Source of the DNA: CBEULR01 sp965544035
Lineage (GTDB): Bacteria > Bacillota > Desulfotomaculia > Desulfotomaculales > Desulforudaceae
NCBI GenBank assembly: GCA_965544035.1
Contig: CBEULR010000003.1
Coordinates: 1-64,000 of the forward strand
DNA length: 64,000 bases
Direction: 5' to 3'
The translations under genes and the position numbers were made by a program. Of this stretch, positions 24,354 to 33,765 are shown piece after piece. Position 1 is the stretch's first letter. Each line of letters begins with the position of its first letter. Under the pieces are notes generated by a model that was given only the letters and a program-made list of their open reading frames with translations, had not been told where the DNA came from and searched no databases.

Positions 24354-25814
24354 CTACTTCTCAATTCTCACCCGGCCCTCAGTATTTCGCTTCAGACATC
24401 CCATCCGCATGGCCTTCTTGCGCACAGCTTCGCGCAGGACGGCCCGTTTATTCGCCAGTTCGCCGTTCTGGACCCGCTCGAGGAGAATGTTCAGCATCTT
24501 CTTGACCTGCGGCCCGCGCCCCACCAGCGCGGACACTTCTCCCCCGCTGATGGCCAGGTCCTCAACATAAAAAGGCACCTTGATCAAACACAGCTGCACC
24601 AGGTTTTCCAGGAGCACGTTCTCCCTGAGCACCGGTGCCGGATTCACTTTTCCACCCAGGAGATCAGCGTTGCGCAAAACCAGACTCTGCTTGGTGGCTT
24701 CAGCCAGCTCCCGCCGTCCGCCGAAATCCGGGGCCAAGCGCTTCAGCCATTTGATGACCGCCTTCTCGGATGGCGCCGGAAAATCGGAATGCCGGCGCAC
24801 CAGCCAGGCCACCCGGGCGCCGAAGGACGGCGGCATACGCAGGCGGTCCATGACGTCCAGGGCCATCCGGGCCCCAACCTTGGCGTGCCCGTAGTCGGAG
24901 GGTTTCCCGTGTTTGTTGAGACAGCGCACCCCCGGAGACCCCTTGGCCACATCGTGGAGGAGCGCCGCCCAGCGCAGCACCGGTTCGGGCGTGATATTCT
25001 CCACTACCCGCAGGGTATGCTCCCATACGTCGAACATGTGATACTCCGGATTCTGTTCGACACCCACCAGCCGGTCAAGCTCGGGCAGGACGGGGACCAA
25101 TTCGTCCCGGCCGGAGATGCGGGAGCGGCAGGACGTGCCAAAGAGGCCGGTCTCCTGCATGAGCCGCAGTCCCCTGACGGCCTCCGGCGCCACCAGCAGC
25201 TTGTCAATTTCATCCCGCACCCGTTCGACCGACAGCCCGGCCACCCGGGGCCGTGCGGCGATGATGGCCTCTCTGGTCTCGTCCTCAATCGTGAACCCGT
25301 ATTCGGCCACAAAGCGGCACGCCCGAAAAATGCGCAGGGCGTCCTCCTCGAAGCGCTCCTCGGGATCGCCCACCGCGCGGAGCACACCCTCCCGGAGCGC
25401 CTTTCTGCCGTTGAAGGGGTCAAAGATATCCCCTTGCAGGTTCATCGCCATGGCGTTTACCGTAAAGTCGCGGCGGGCCAGGTCATCCTCCAGCGCCCAG
25501 ACAAACTCCACCTTTTCGGGACGATGGGCGTCACGGCCGTAAATCTCGGTGCGGTAAGTAGCGATTTCGATCTCTTCTCCGTCCACGATCCAGGCCATAA
25601 CCCCGAAGGCGGCACCCTTGCGGTACGCCTTGATCTTGTTTTCGGCGGCGATGGTCATCACCGCCCGCGGGCAGGCGTCGGTGCAGACATCATATTCTTT
25701 GGGAATACGGCCCAGCAGCATATCCCTGACGGCGCCGCCGACCACATAGGCTTCATAGCCGGCTTCCGTGATAAGCTGCAGGACCTTGCGCACAGCGGGC
25801 GTAAACAAGGACAT
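24354..25814 (-). CDS. cca: CCA tRNA nucleotidyltransferase, HD-domain type
   Basis: The enzyme adds or repairs the 3' CCA of tRNAs. From ATG 25814 the product has 486 residues. The class II nucleotidyltransferase core is at the N-terminus (VGGAVRDMLLGRIPKEYDVCTD, with the DxD pair), followed by RRDFTVNAMAMN and an RNA-binding helical region (EEDALRIFRACRFVAEYGF). An HD phosphohydrolase domain (WAALLHDVAKG) and a C-terminal helical tail complete it. The frame is open to 25886, but family members begin a few residues before the conserved LITEAGYEAYVVGG. The HD form often also has phosphatase activity; that is family knowledge only. Confidence 0.92.
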   Translation of the reverse strand: MSLFTPAVRKVLQLITEAGYEAYVVGGAVRDMLLGRIPKEYDVCTDACPRAVMTIAAENKIKAYRKGAAFGVMAWIVDGEEIEIATYRTEIYGRDAHRPEKVEFVWALEDDLARRDFTVNAMAMNLQGDIFDPFNGRKALREGVLRAVGDPEERFEEDALRIFRACRFVAEYGFTIEDETREAIIAARPRVAGLSVERVRDEIDKLLVAPEAVRGLRLMQETGLFGTSCRSRISGRDELVPVLPELDRLVGVEQNPEYHMFDVWEHTLRVVENITPEPVLRWAALLHDVAKGSPGVRCLNKHGKPSDYGHAKVGARMALDVMDRLRMPPSFGARVAWLVRRHSDFPAPSEKAVIKWLKRLAPDFGGRRELAEATKQSLVLRNADLLGGKVNPAPVLRENVLLENLVQLCLIKVPFYVEDLAISGGEVSALVGRGPQVKKMLNILLERVQNGELANKRAVLREAVRKKAMRMGCLKRNTEGRVRIEK

Positions 25815-25920
25815 TCGGTGATTTATCCCTTCCCCAGGCTTTCCTTCCGACTTATTCTTGCCGGATGCCACCCATTTCATTTCCACACCGCGCCCGACTT
25901 TCCTGCCCCATACAAGCAGG

Positions 25921-25943
25921 AGTATCCAGTATTCAGTATGCAG
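25921..25943. repeat. Heptamer repeat (minus-strand TACTGNN)
   Basis: AGTATCC-AGTATTC-AGTATGC lie in 7-base phase. Read on the other strand they give TACTGAA-TACTGGA-TACT, the unit also found near 15969 and 36788. Confidence 0.55.
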
Positions 25944-25991
25944 ACCTCCATGTCACCCTGGCAGGCGACACCATCAAGAACGATAACCGGG

Positions 25992-26038
25992 TTAAATATG
26001 GGGTCAGGACACTTTGTAAACAAAGTAGCCAGACCCCT
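25992..26038. repeat. REP-like hairpin element, copy 1
   Basis: TTAAATAT is followed by GGGGTCAGGACACT, then ACTTTGT-AA-ACAAAGT and a closing GACCCC, so GGGGTC/GACCCC and ACTTTGT/ACAAAGT form a nested hairpin. The first 22 bases recur exactly at 45854-45875. Confidence 0.6.
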
Positions 26039-26080
26039 ACTTCAACGTGACTGGTAACACCATTACAGGAATTAAAATAT

Positions 26081-26328
26081 GTCATCCAGGTTTACCCCGG
26101 TCTCCGTTTAGCGATTCGACCATTTCTAAGCTCGGTTCGGTGTGCGGCAATCCCCCTCCTGCGGATTGTTTACGGGCGCCATTTTCCAAAGCGGCCGGTC
26201 CGGGCGTCGGCCGGAGGGAGTAGTGCGGAAGCGCCCGTAAACGTCCTCGTCGGGGGCCGCACAGCCCTCACCTTCGCTAAGAATGGTGCCCGAATCGCAC
26301 AAGTCGCCCGGAGGCAAACCCGGATGAC
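26081..26328. repeat. Nested palindromic intergenic element (~248 bp)
   Basis: Three inverted pairs are nested: GTCATCCaGGTTT (26081-26093) with AAACCcGGATGAC (26316-26328), GCGATTCG (26111-26118) with CGAATCGC (26291-26298), and GTTTACGGGCGC (26168-26179) with GCGCCCGTAAAC (26231-26242). Short frames across it have no coding character. The outer left arm resembles sequence at 45904-45935. It occupies most of the gene-free stretch between cca and rtcB. Confidence 0.6.
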
Positions 26329-26418
26329 ACAGGAATGTACAGCTGTCTTCAGGGCAGTAGGCGGTAGCAGCAAAAAACCCAAATATCCGGCTGGAGGAGG
26401 TTTAGTGAGGACGGCTGG

Positions 26419-27837
26419 TCAGTCTTTGCCCTTGATCACGGCCAGCGGGCGCAGGCGCGCGACCGGGCGGACCATACCGATGGAAGCCAGGGTATCGACC
26501 ACCTCATCGATGTCCTTGTAAACCGACGGCGCTTCATCCACAATCTCCCGGTAATCACCGGTGTTATACAGAACGCCGCCCATCGACCTCTCGAATTCCC
26601 CCTTCGAGATCGATTTCGCCGCCGCCGTGCGGGACAGTAGGCGTCCGGCGCCATGGTTGGCCGAGTAATAGGACGCCGACGCCCGTTCGGTACCAACCAC
26701 AACGTACGAAGCCGTACCCATGCTTCCCGGAATCAACACCGGGTGGCCGGTTTCACGGTAATAACGGGGATTATCGGGGTGCCCGGCAGGCAGGGCACGT
26801 GTCGCGCCCTTGCGGTGAACCAGCACCCTCCGGCCGAAATGGTTCTCCCACTTGGCTATATTGTGCGCCACATCATACACCAGGCGCAGGTCGTCCCGGA
26901 CAGCCGATCCCAATACGCCGGTGAAGGCACGGATTATCTCATGCGTGATCATCTGCCGGTTGGCGAAAGCAAAATTGACGGCACAGACCATGGCCGCATA
27001 GTAGGCCCGGCCCTCCGGGGAATCGATCGGAGCACAGGCCAACCCCTTATTCGGAAGCTCGATCCCGTACTTCTTGGCCACCGGCAAAAGGCTTCTGCTG
27101 TAGTCGGTGCAGATCTGATGGCCGAAACCGCGGCTCCCGGTATGGATCATCACCGTCAGCTGCCCGGGGAAGAGGCCGAAGTGTTCCGCCAGTTCCCCAT
27201 CATAAAGTGCGGACACCTCCTGGAACTCAATAAAGTGGTTTCCGCCGCCAAGCGTTCCCAACTGCAGGGAGCCCCGGTCCACTGCGGAACGGCTGACCGC
27301 CGACAGGTCGGCACCCTCAAGACATCCGTATTCCTCGGTGAACTGAAGGTCTTCACGCTCGGCGTACCCCTCGGCGACCAGTGCCCCGACCCCTTCGTGC
27401 ACCACCCGCTCGAACAGGCGGCGGGTGGCCGCGGAATGCCTCCCCTTCTTGCCGACCCCGGTCGGGACGTTCTCTTCAACCCGGTCCATGAGTTTTCGGA
27501 GCAAGGAGACGGAGCACTCCTCCGCCCTGATACCCGTACGCATCAGACGCACGCCGCAGTTGATGTCCATGCCCACGGCCCCGGCGGAGATGACACCATC
27601 GGCATCTACGGTCATCACCCCGCCGATCGGCAATCCGAACCCCTGATGGATATCCGGCATCCCGACTACCGGATCGATCACGCCGGGCAGCGCGGCGGCA
27701 TCGGCCAACTGCTGCAGCGACTTGTCTTCCATCAGCCGGCCTTTAAGACTCCGACTGACGTAGACAACGCAGCCGACACGCATTTTGCCCTGCCGCCGCA
27801 GACGGTATTGATTCATATCCTCACGCACAAGATCCAA
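26419..27837 (-). CDS. rtcB: RNA-splicing ligase RtcB
   Basis: RtcB joins 2',3'-cyclic phosphate and 5'-OH RNA ends using GTP and Mn2+. The ~472-residue protein has the metal ligands in GMDINCGVRL (Cys, ~residue 92), GGGNHFIEF, the TGSRGFGHQI loop and the guanylated histidine in YSANHGAGRLLSR (~400). I placed the start at TTG 27837, seven bases after GGAGGT. GTG 27846 overlaps that ribosome site, and ATG 27816 is also possible. No archease gene is seen nearby. Whether it relates to the upstream kinase gene or to the intron-bearing tRNA cannot be read from the sequence. Confidence 0.94.
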   Translation of the reverse strand: MDLVREDMNQYRLRRQGKMRVGCVVYVSRSLKGRLMEDKSLQQLADAAALPGVIDPVVGMPDIHQGFGLPIGGVMTVDADGVISAGAVGMDINCGVRLMRTGIRAEECSVSLLRKLMDRVEENVPTGVGKKGRHSAATRRLFERVVHEGVGALVAEGYAEREDLQFTEEYGCLEGADLSAVSRSAVDRGSLQLGTLGGGNHFIEFQEVSALYDGELAEHFGLFPGQLTVMIHTGSRGFGHQICTDYSRSLLPVAKKYGIELPNKGLACAPIDSPEGRAYYAAMVCAVNFAFANRQMITHEIIRAFTGVLGSAVRDDLRLVYDVAHNIAKWENHFGRRVLVHRKGATRALPAGHPDNPRYYRETGHPVLIPGSMGTASYVVVGTERASASYYSANHGAGRLLSRTAAAKSISKGEFERSMGGVLYNTGDYREIVDEAPSVYKDIDEVVDTLASIGMVRPVARLRPLAVIKGKD

Positions 27838-27877
27838 ATCAAACACCTCCGGAAAACAGCAGTCCGCCCGGCTTTTC

Positions 27878-30532
27878 TCAAGGGTTTACTACACGAAGAA
27901 TCCGATTCTCCGTCTCCCGCCCTCCCGACGACTTGTTTCCTGTAGCGAAACGGACGAAAAACGTGGTGCCTTCGGGACCTGTACCCACTGCAATGACGGC
28001 GTTGTGTCTGTCCGCAATGCTTTGGCAAACGGCCAGCCCCAGGCCGGTCCCGGCCTTCTTGGTGGTCAGGAAGGGCGTCCCCAGCTTGTCCAGAATCTCG
28101 GGGGGGATTCCCCGCCCCTGATCCCGGACAACCAGGACGACATCCTCATCGTCCAGGACAGTCGCGATGGTCAACACGCCGCCGGCATCCATCGCTTCCA
28201 AACCGTTGCGGGCCAGATTCAAGATCAGCTGGCGGATCTCCTTGTCGTCCAGGATGAGCTCCGGAATGTTCCCGAGATCGGTTTGCACATACTTGTCCCT
28301 GGTCACCCCATCGGCTCTAATCAACGGAAGGATGGTCTCGATGATCCGGTTCAAGTTCCCGGGCCTCTTGTTCACCGGGCGGTTGCGGGCAAGGGACAGA
28401 TACTCGGAGATAATCTCGTTCGCCCGATCGATCTCGCTGATTACGAGTTCAAAATAGCTCTTGTAGAGCCGGCACTCGGCCTTTTCTTCAAGGATCTGCA
28501 GAAAGCCGCGCGCCGAGGTCATCGGGTTGCGCACTTCATGCGCGATGCCGGCGGCCATTTCCCCGATTACATTGAGGCGTTCCAGCTTGATATACTGCTC
28601 TTGGGCCCGTTTGCGTTCAGAAATGTCCCGCAGGTACACCGCCAAACCGTCGGACGAAGGATAGACGCGGATTTCCCACCAGCCATCGTCGATCACCGCT
28701 TCAAAACTGACCGTTCTTCGTTCTTCAGCCGCGGTCCGCAGCATCTCACAGATAGCGGCGCCACGCTCCGGTAGCAGGTCGCAGACATTCTTGCCGATGA
28801 GGGCTTCCGGTTTCAACCCGGTGATGCGGGCGGCTTCCATGTTAATATAAGTGATCCGCCAGTGTTTATCCAGGGCCAGAAAGCCGTCGGTGATGCTCTC
28901 GAAGATGTGGACGATCTGCCTTTGCGACCGCTGCAACTCCTCCTCCATCTTCTTGCGCTCGGTAATATCGGTCGACACCTTTACGGCACCGATCAGGTTG
29001 CCGTCATCGTCCCTAACCGGGTGACTCCGCACGAACCACACCGAGCCGTCCGGTTTGGTGATTTCTTTTTCCTGAAAGGTTCCCGTCCGCAGAGTAGCCA
29101 GTATAGGGCATTCGGGGCACGGTTCGTCCCGCGCAAACCACACCTGGTAACAGTTCTTTCCTGCGAGCACACTCTTCCCGTCCTGCCCGCTGCACGCCGC
29201 ATTCGCCCAGATCATGCGCATATTCAGGTCAAAATAAATCACCTTGTCCGGTATGGTGCTGAGAATCAGTTTTCGGTCGTGCTCGGCCCTCCGCAGTGCG
29301 TTTTCGATCCGCTTGCGTCCGGAAAGATCGGTGATGCAGCCGACCACCCGTACCTCGTTCTTGCCGCAGTCTCCCAACCTGCGCGCTTTCAGGTGCATCC
29401 ACAGATAGGAGCCGTCCCGGCGCCGGAACCGGAAATCCCCCTGAACATAACCCCGTTTTATCAGGTGAGACATCCTGTTCCGTACACGGGGAAGGTCCTT
29501 CGGATGAATGCCGTCGAAGAATGAGCCGGGTTCTTTAATAAGCTCCTGAAGCTCCCGCGCACCGTAGCCCAGAATGCTGCTCACGTTGCTGCTGACAAAA
29601 TCAACCCGCATGTACCGTCCATCCTTGGCCACCGTCGCATCATACACCACCGCCGGATTATTGGACAGGATGCTGTTCAGCCTTTCGTTTGTCGCGGCCA
29701 GATTCTGCTGAGCGGACCGCCGCTCCTGCACTTCCTGTTCCAGTGCGGCGCTCCGCTGCTCCAACCTTCGAAACGGGGCAACCACCGCTTCAGAGATTAG
29801 CAGCCACAGGACAAAGCCATAACCGCACAGCTTGAAATGGTGGCCCATCATCAACCAGAAATCGGTTCGGCCGCCCGCAAAGATCAGACAGGTCTGAGCG
29901 AGAGCCAGGCAGAGTGCCGCCCCGCCGAGACCGGTAAACACGTTCAGTTCTCCCCGCCTCAGCATTCGAAAGGCCAGCACGACCGTCGCCCCGTAACAGG
30001 CGTACAGGAATGCACTCCACGCTGCAGTCATATAGGGGGAACTCTGCGCAGACAGGCTCGCTACCGCCGGGAAGGAAAAAGCGGCGAGAAGAGAAAGGCC
30101 GAACAGACCCACAATAAGGAGCAGCAGCTTTCCCCTGGGAACGGTATGCCGCAGACCGGAAACCGCACCCAGGAGGACCAGTGCTTCCACAATACGCCCC
30201 AGCAACAGAAACCAGGCGGCCAAACCGGATGCGGGGAAAACGATTCCGTCGGTAAACGTCAGCAGCTGGGAGAAATCAAACAGGGCTACCAGTAGAAAGC
30301 CGAAACCGAGATAGCCGACCCGGGGCACCTTACGGTCATAGGCCATCCAACCGACGAGAAAGGCGAACAACGCCACCATAAGGCACGCCGTGTCAATGGT
30401 GATGTGCCACGGCACCGTCCGTTCGGGGGACAGCACAGGCACCAAGAAATAGCTCAGTATTCCGTTGAGTAAGGCTACACACAGGAAAACCGGGACAGTT
30501 TTGGTCACAGCCCGAATTACAGAGACGCTCAT
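27878..30532 (-). CDS. Membrane sensor histidine kinase, MASE3-PAS3-HisKA-HATPase
   Basis: The 884-residue kinase starts with about seven membrane helices (~10-255) that resemble the MASE3 sensor (TIDTACLMVALFAFLVGWMAYD and LVALFDFSQLL). A short coiled coil and three PAS domains follow (~285-405, ~410-530, ~530-650). The HisKA phosphoacceptor is in GIAHEVRNPMTSARGFLQIL (~672). The ATPase boxes are NLARNGLEAM, VVRDQGRGIP and GTGLGLAVCQSI. No response regulator is adjacent, so it is an orphan kinase. In spore formers such kinases often feed Spo0A, which is an inference here. A cysteine-rich CPECPIL in the second PAS could matter for redox sensing. Confidence 0.9.
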   Translation of the reverse strand: MSVSVIRAVTKTVPVFLCVALLNGILSYFLVPVLSPERTVPWHITIDTACLMVALFAFLVGWMAYDRKVPRVGYLGFGFLLVALFDFSQLLTFTDGIVFPASGLAAWFLLLGRIVEALVLLGAVSGLRHTVPRGKLLLLIVGLFGLSLLAAFSFPAVASLSAQSSPYMTAAWSAFLYACYGATVVLAFRMLRRGELNVFTGLGGAALCLALAQTCLIFAGGRTDFWLMMGHHFKLCGYGFVLWLLISEAVVAPFRRLEQRSAALEQEVQERRSAQQNLAATNERLNSILSNNPAVVYDATVAKDGRYMRVDFVSSNVSSILGYGARELQELIKEPGSFFDGIHPKDLPRVRNRMSHLIKRGYVQGDFRFRRRDGSYLWMHLKARRLGDCGKNEVRVVGCITDLSGRKRIENALRRAEHDRKLILSTIPDKVIYFDLNMRMIWANAACSGQDGKSVLAGKNCYQVWFARDEPCPECPILATLRTGTFQEKEITKPDGSVWFVRSHPVRDDDGNLIGAVKVSTDITERKKMEEELQRSQRQIVHIFESITDGFLALDKHWRITYINMEAARITGLKPEALIGKNVCDLLPERGAAICEMLRTAAEERRTVSFEAVIDDGWWEIRVYPSSDGLAVYLRDISERKRAQEQYIKLERLNVIGEMAAGIAHEVRNPMTSARGFLQILEEKAECRLYKSYFELVISEIDRANEIISEYLSLARNRPVNKRPGNLNRIIETILPLIRADGVTRDKYVQTDLGNIPELILDDKEIRQLILNLARNGLEAMDAGGVLTIATVLDDEDVVLVVRDQGRGIPPEILDKLGTPFLTTKKAGTGLGLAVCQSIADRHNAVIAVGTGPEGTTFFVRFATGNKSSGGRETENRILRVVNP

Positions 30533-30639
30533 GTCGCCACCCCGACAATACCATACACATTCTTACTCTAGAGGTGATCCGGCCCAAGAGCAAGGGTTTA
30601 AATTGTAAGATACTGTCGGGGTTAGTCATTCGGTGCAAG

Positions 30640-31764
30640 CTAACGCAGATACACCCGGGGAACGCGTTCGCTCAGGGCGCAAACCACTTCGTAGTTGATG
30701 GTGCCGATCTTCTTTGCCGCTTCCTCCACCGGCAGCGAAGTTCCGTTCTGTTCACCGTACAGCACCACCTCATCGCCTACGGCCACATCGCCGATATCGG
30801 TGACGTCAATGATAAACTGGTCCATGCAGACGGTGCCGACCACCGGCGCCCGCCGGCCGTGCACCAGAACCTCGCCGCTGTTGGACAGCAGCCGCGTGTA
30901 TCCGTCGCCGTATCCGCAGGCCACCGTGGCCAGGACTCGGGTTTCCGGGGTGACGTAAGTGCATCCGTAGCTAACGCCCGTGCCCGGCGGCACCTTTTTA
31001 ACCATAGCCACCTGCGCCTTCAGGCTCATGGCCGGTTTCAGATCAACGTTCTTACGGTCCACCTGCTCCGACGGGTAGAGTCCGTACAGCATTATTCCCG
31101 GCCGCACCAGGTTCAAGTGGCTTTCCGGAATGTCGATCACCCCGGCGCTGTTGGCGGCGTGCAGAAGCGGGATGTCGATCCCGTCTTGGCCGAGGGTGCA
31201 GGTGAGCTCCACAAACCGGATGAGCTGGCCGTTCACGTGCCTTTTGTCCTTTTCATCAGCGCGGGCGAAGTGGGTAAACATGCCCTCCAGCTCAAGATGG
31301 GGCAGCAGGGCCAGCTCGATTATCTTCCTATAGATGTGCTCGTCAACGGGAAGGCCCAAACGGCCCATCCCGGTATCCACCTTCAGGTGCACCGGGGCGG
31401 TGACGCCCAGTCTTCCCGCCTCCTCGGAAAGCAGGCGGGCCGGTTCGTAATCGTAGATGGTGAGGGTCAATTCGTTCCGGAGCGCTTCCCCATACCGGGC
31501 GGGCGGCGTGAAACCCAGCACCAGCACCGGGGCCCCGATCCCGGCCCGGCGGAGTTCGATGCCCTCCTCCACGCGGGCCACGGCCAGCCGGTGTGCGCCG
31601 TTGTCCAGAAAAACACGTGCCGCCTCCACCATACCGTGTCCGTATGCGTTTGCTTTGACTACGGCCATGATCTCGGTGCCGGGGCCGATCAAACGGATAA
31701 CCTCGTGCAGATTATGAATAAGCGCCGAGACATTCACCTCGGCCCAGACGGAGTGTTCTCTCAT
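30640..31764 (-). CDS. alr: Alanine racemase
   Basis: This PLP enzyme converts L- to D-alanine for peptidoglycan. The 374-residue protein has the PLP lysine in MAVVKANAYGHGM (~residue 34-46), the substrate-loop HLKVDTGMGRLG, and the second catalytic base tyrosine in GVSYGCTYVTP (~265). The C-terminal barrel ends in RVPRVYLR. Its length is normal. It starts ten bases after nnr on the same strand in an acpS-nnr-alr operon, an order common in Firmicutes. Confidence 0.96.
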   Translation of the reverse strand: MREHSVWAEVNVSALIHNLHEVIRLIGPGTEIMAVVKANAYGHGMVEAARVFLDNGAHRLAVARVEEGIELRRAGIGAPVLVLGFTPPARYGEALRNELTLTIYDYEPARLLSEEAGRLGVTAPVHLKVDTGMGRLGLPVDEHIYRKIIELALLPHLELEGMFTHFARADEKDKRHVNGQLIRFVELTCTLGQDGIDIPLLHAANSAGVIDIPESHLNLVRPGIMLYGLYPSEQVDRKNVDLKPAMSLKAQVAMVKKVPPGTGVSYGCTYVTPETRVLATVACGYGDGYTRLLSNSGEVLVHGRRAPVVGTVCMDQFIIDVTDIGDVAVGDEVVLYGEQNGTSLPVEEAAKKIGTINYEVVCALSERVPRVYLR

Positions 31765-31774
31765 TGACCGCTTT

Positions 31775-33340
31775 TCACCTTTCGTTCAGAGTGTGTTCCA
31801 GTGCTTTGAAAGCCTGCGGCAAACAGTGCGCGATATCCCCCGCAACAAGACCGGTTTCCCCCTTTTCAGCCGCGGCGAGATCCCCGGCCATACCGTGAAT
31901 GTACACCGCGGCGGCGGCAGCCCCGGTCGGGGCGTAACCCTGGGCCAGTAGTGCGGCCGTCACCCCGGTGAGCACGTCGCCCGACCCGCCCGTGGCCATG
32001 CCCGGATTGCCGGTGGTGTTCAGGTAGGTGTGGCCGTCACCGGCGACCACGGTGGGGCGCCCTTTCAGCACCACGGTGCAGCCCCAGGTACCGGCCGCCC
32101 GTTCTGCGGTGCCGATCCGGTCTTCCGTCACCTGTCCGGCCGTACCTCCCAGAAGGCGCGCCATCTCCCCAGGGTGCGGCGTGATCACCAGCGGGCTGCC
32201 GGACGCCGGCGGCAGCATCCGTTCGGTGCCCGACGCGGCCAGAGCGTTCAGTCCATCGGCGTCGAGCACACAGGGAACATCAAGACCGCTGAGCACCTGC
32301 CGGACCATCTCGACCGTTTCCGGGTGGGTGGACAGACCCGGGCCGAGCGCAAGCACCGTGGCCTTTTTCAGCAGTTCCGCGATATGTTCCCGGGCATGCT
32401 GGCTGATCGTTCCGTCCACCGTCTCGGCCAGCCCCGCGGTCATGGCCTCCGGAACCAGCGGAGCCGCAACATCCTGCAGGCTGCGGGGCACGGCCAGGGT
32501 CACCAGACCGGCCCCTGAATGGAGCGCGGCACGTGCCGTGAGGCAGGCCGCACCGATCATCCCCCGCGAACCGCCGATCACCAGAACGTGCCCGAAATCA
32601 CCCTTGTGCGCCCCCCGCGGACGGCGCACCAGCCACTCCCGCACCAGACGGGGGGTGAGCAGGCTGCGCCGGATATGCGCCGACGCCTCATCCGGAATCG
32701 AAATGTCGGCCACGTGCAGCCGGCCCGCGTAATCGGCCCCCGGTTCGAGCACCAGGCCGAGTTTGGGCAGCCCGAAAGTGACGGTGTGGTCGGCCCGCAT
32801 GGCCGTTCCCCGAACGGCACCGGTGTCGGCCTCCACCCCGGACGGGACATCAACGGCAACCACCATCCGGCCGGATTCGTTCACCGTCTCGATCAGCCGC
32901 TTCATCTTGTCCTTGACGACCCCGTGAAAACCGGTCCCGAAGAGAGCATCGACCACAATGTCGGCCTGCATTAAGGCGAGCTGCAGAACCTGCAGGGCAT
33001 TGCGGTCCTGCAGCCGATACACCCTCCGCCCCATCCTGGTCCAGATCTCGTAGTTCACCCGTGCGTCTCCGTCGAGCGTCTCGGCCGGAGAGGCCAGCAG
33101 CAGGCGAACCCGGGCGCCGCGGTTGTAAAGCTGACGGGCGGCGACAAATCCGTCACCCCCGTTGTTTCCCTTGCCGCAGATCAGCAGGACGGTCTTCCCT
33201 TCCAAACCGTTCAGGAGTTCCTCGATCACCCGGCAGACGGCCAGACCTGCATTCTCCATCAGCACCAGGCCCGGAATACCGTATTCCTCAATCGCCTTCC
33301 GGTCTATCTCCCGCATCTCCTGCGCCGTTACGATTCGCAA
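31775..33340 (-). CDS. nnr: Bifunctional NAD(P)H-hydrate epimerase/dehydratase Nnr
   Basis: This enzyme repairs hydrated NADH and NADPH. The 521-residue fusion has the YjeF-N epimerase half (~1-215, with LICGKGNNGGDGFVAARQL and VDALFGTGFHG). The ribokinase-like dehydratase half (~225-515) has VIGGSRGMIGA, the ADP site VLKGRPTVVAG and the anion hole GNPGMATGGSGDVLTG. It lies between acpS and alr in one operon. Confidence 0.95.
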   Translation of the reverse strand: MRIVTAQEMREIDRKAIEEYGIPGLVLMENAGLAVCRVIEELLNGLEGKTVLLICGKGNNGGDGFVAARQLYNRGARVRLLLASPAETLDGDARVNYEIWTRMGRRVYRLQDRNALQVLQLALMQADIVVDALFGTGFHGVVKDKMKRLIETVNESGRMVVAVDVPSGVEADTGAVRGTAMRADHTVTFGLPKLGLVLEPGADYAGRLHVADISIPDEASAHIRRSLLTPRLVREWLVRRPRGAHKGDFGHVLVIGGSRGMIGAACLTARAALHSGAGLVTLAVPRSLQDVAAPLVPEAMTAGLAETVDGTISQHAREHIAELLKKATVLALGPGLSTHPETVEMVRQVLSGLDVPCVLDADGLNALAASGTERMLPPASGSPLVITPHPGEMARLLGGTAGQVTEDRIGTAERAAGTWGCTVVLKGRPTVVAGDGHTYLNTTGNPGMATGGSGDVLTGVTAALLAQGYAPTGAAAAAVYIHGMAGDLAAAEKGETGLVAGDIAHCLPQAFKALEHTLNER

Positions 33341-33367
33341 CGCGACGATTCTCCTTTCTCGGAACTC

Positions 33368-33763
33368 TTACAGCCGGCCCAGGGCGACGGCAAACGCCAC
33401 GGCGTATTCACGCTCGTGGGCGATGGACAGCAGGATCTCACCGATCCCCCTCTTTTCCGCCTCCCGGGCGGCCCCGCCCGACAGCCGCACTTCCGGACGG
33501 CCCGAGGCGCGTCTTACAATCTCCACGTCGTGCCAGCGGCATCCGGCAAGCCCGGTGCCCAGCGCCTTGAGCACCGCCTCCTTGGCCGCGAAACGTGCCG
33601 CGAAACAGGCCGCCGGCTCCCTTTGGGACGCGCAGTAATCACGCTCGGCGGGCGTAAAGAGCCGCACCAGGATCCGGCCCCCGGTGCGGTGCGTGACTCC
33701 GTCCATTCGGGCCACCGACACCACATCGGTGCCGATCCCCCGGATTATACTGCTCCCGGCCAT
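33368..33763 (-). CDS. acpS: Holo-[acyl-carrier-protein] synthase
   Basis: AcpS transfers the phosphopantetheine arm of CoA to acyl carrier protein. The 131-residue protein has the two signature motifs IIRGIGTDVVSVARM (Asp metal ligand) and FAAKEAVLKALGTGL (Glu ligand and Lys). It is first in the acpS-nnr-alr operon and starts just after the LytR-type regulator stop. The two genes are nearly adjacent (two bases), so the regulator pair may be part of the same transcript. Confidence 0.94.
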   Translation of the reverse strand: MAGSSIIRGIGTDVVSVARMDGVTHRTGGRILVRLFTPAERDYCASQREPAACFAARFAAKEAVLKALGTGLAGCRWHDVEIVRRASGRPEVRLSGGAAREAEKRGIGEILLSIAHEREYAVAFAVALGRL

Positions 33764-33765
33764 TG

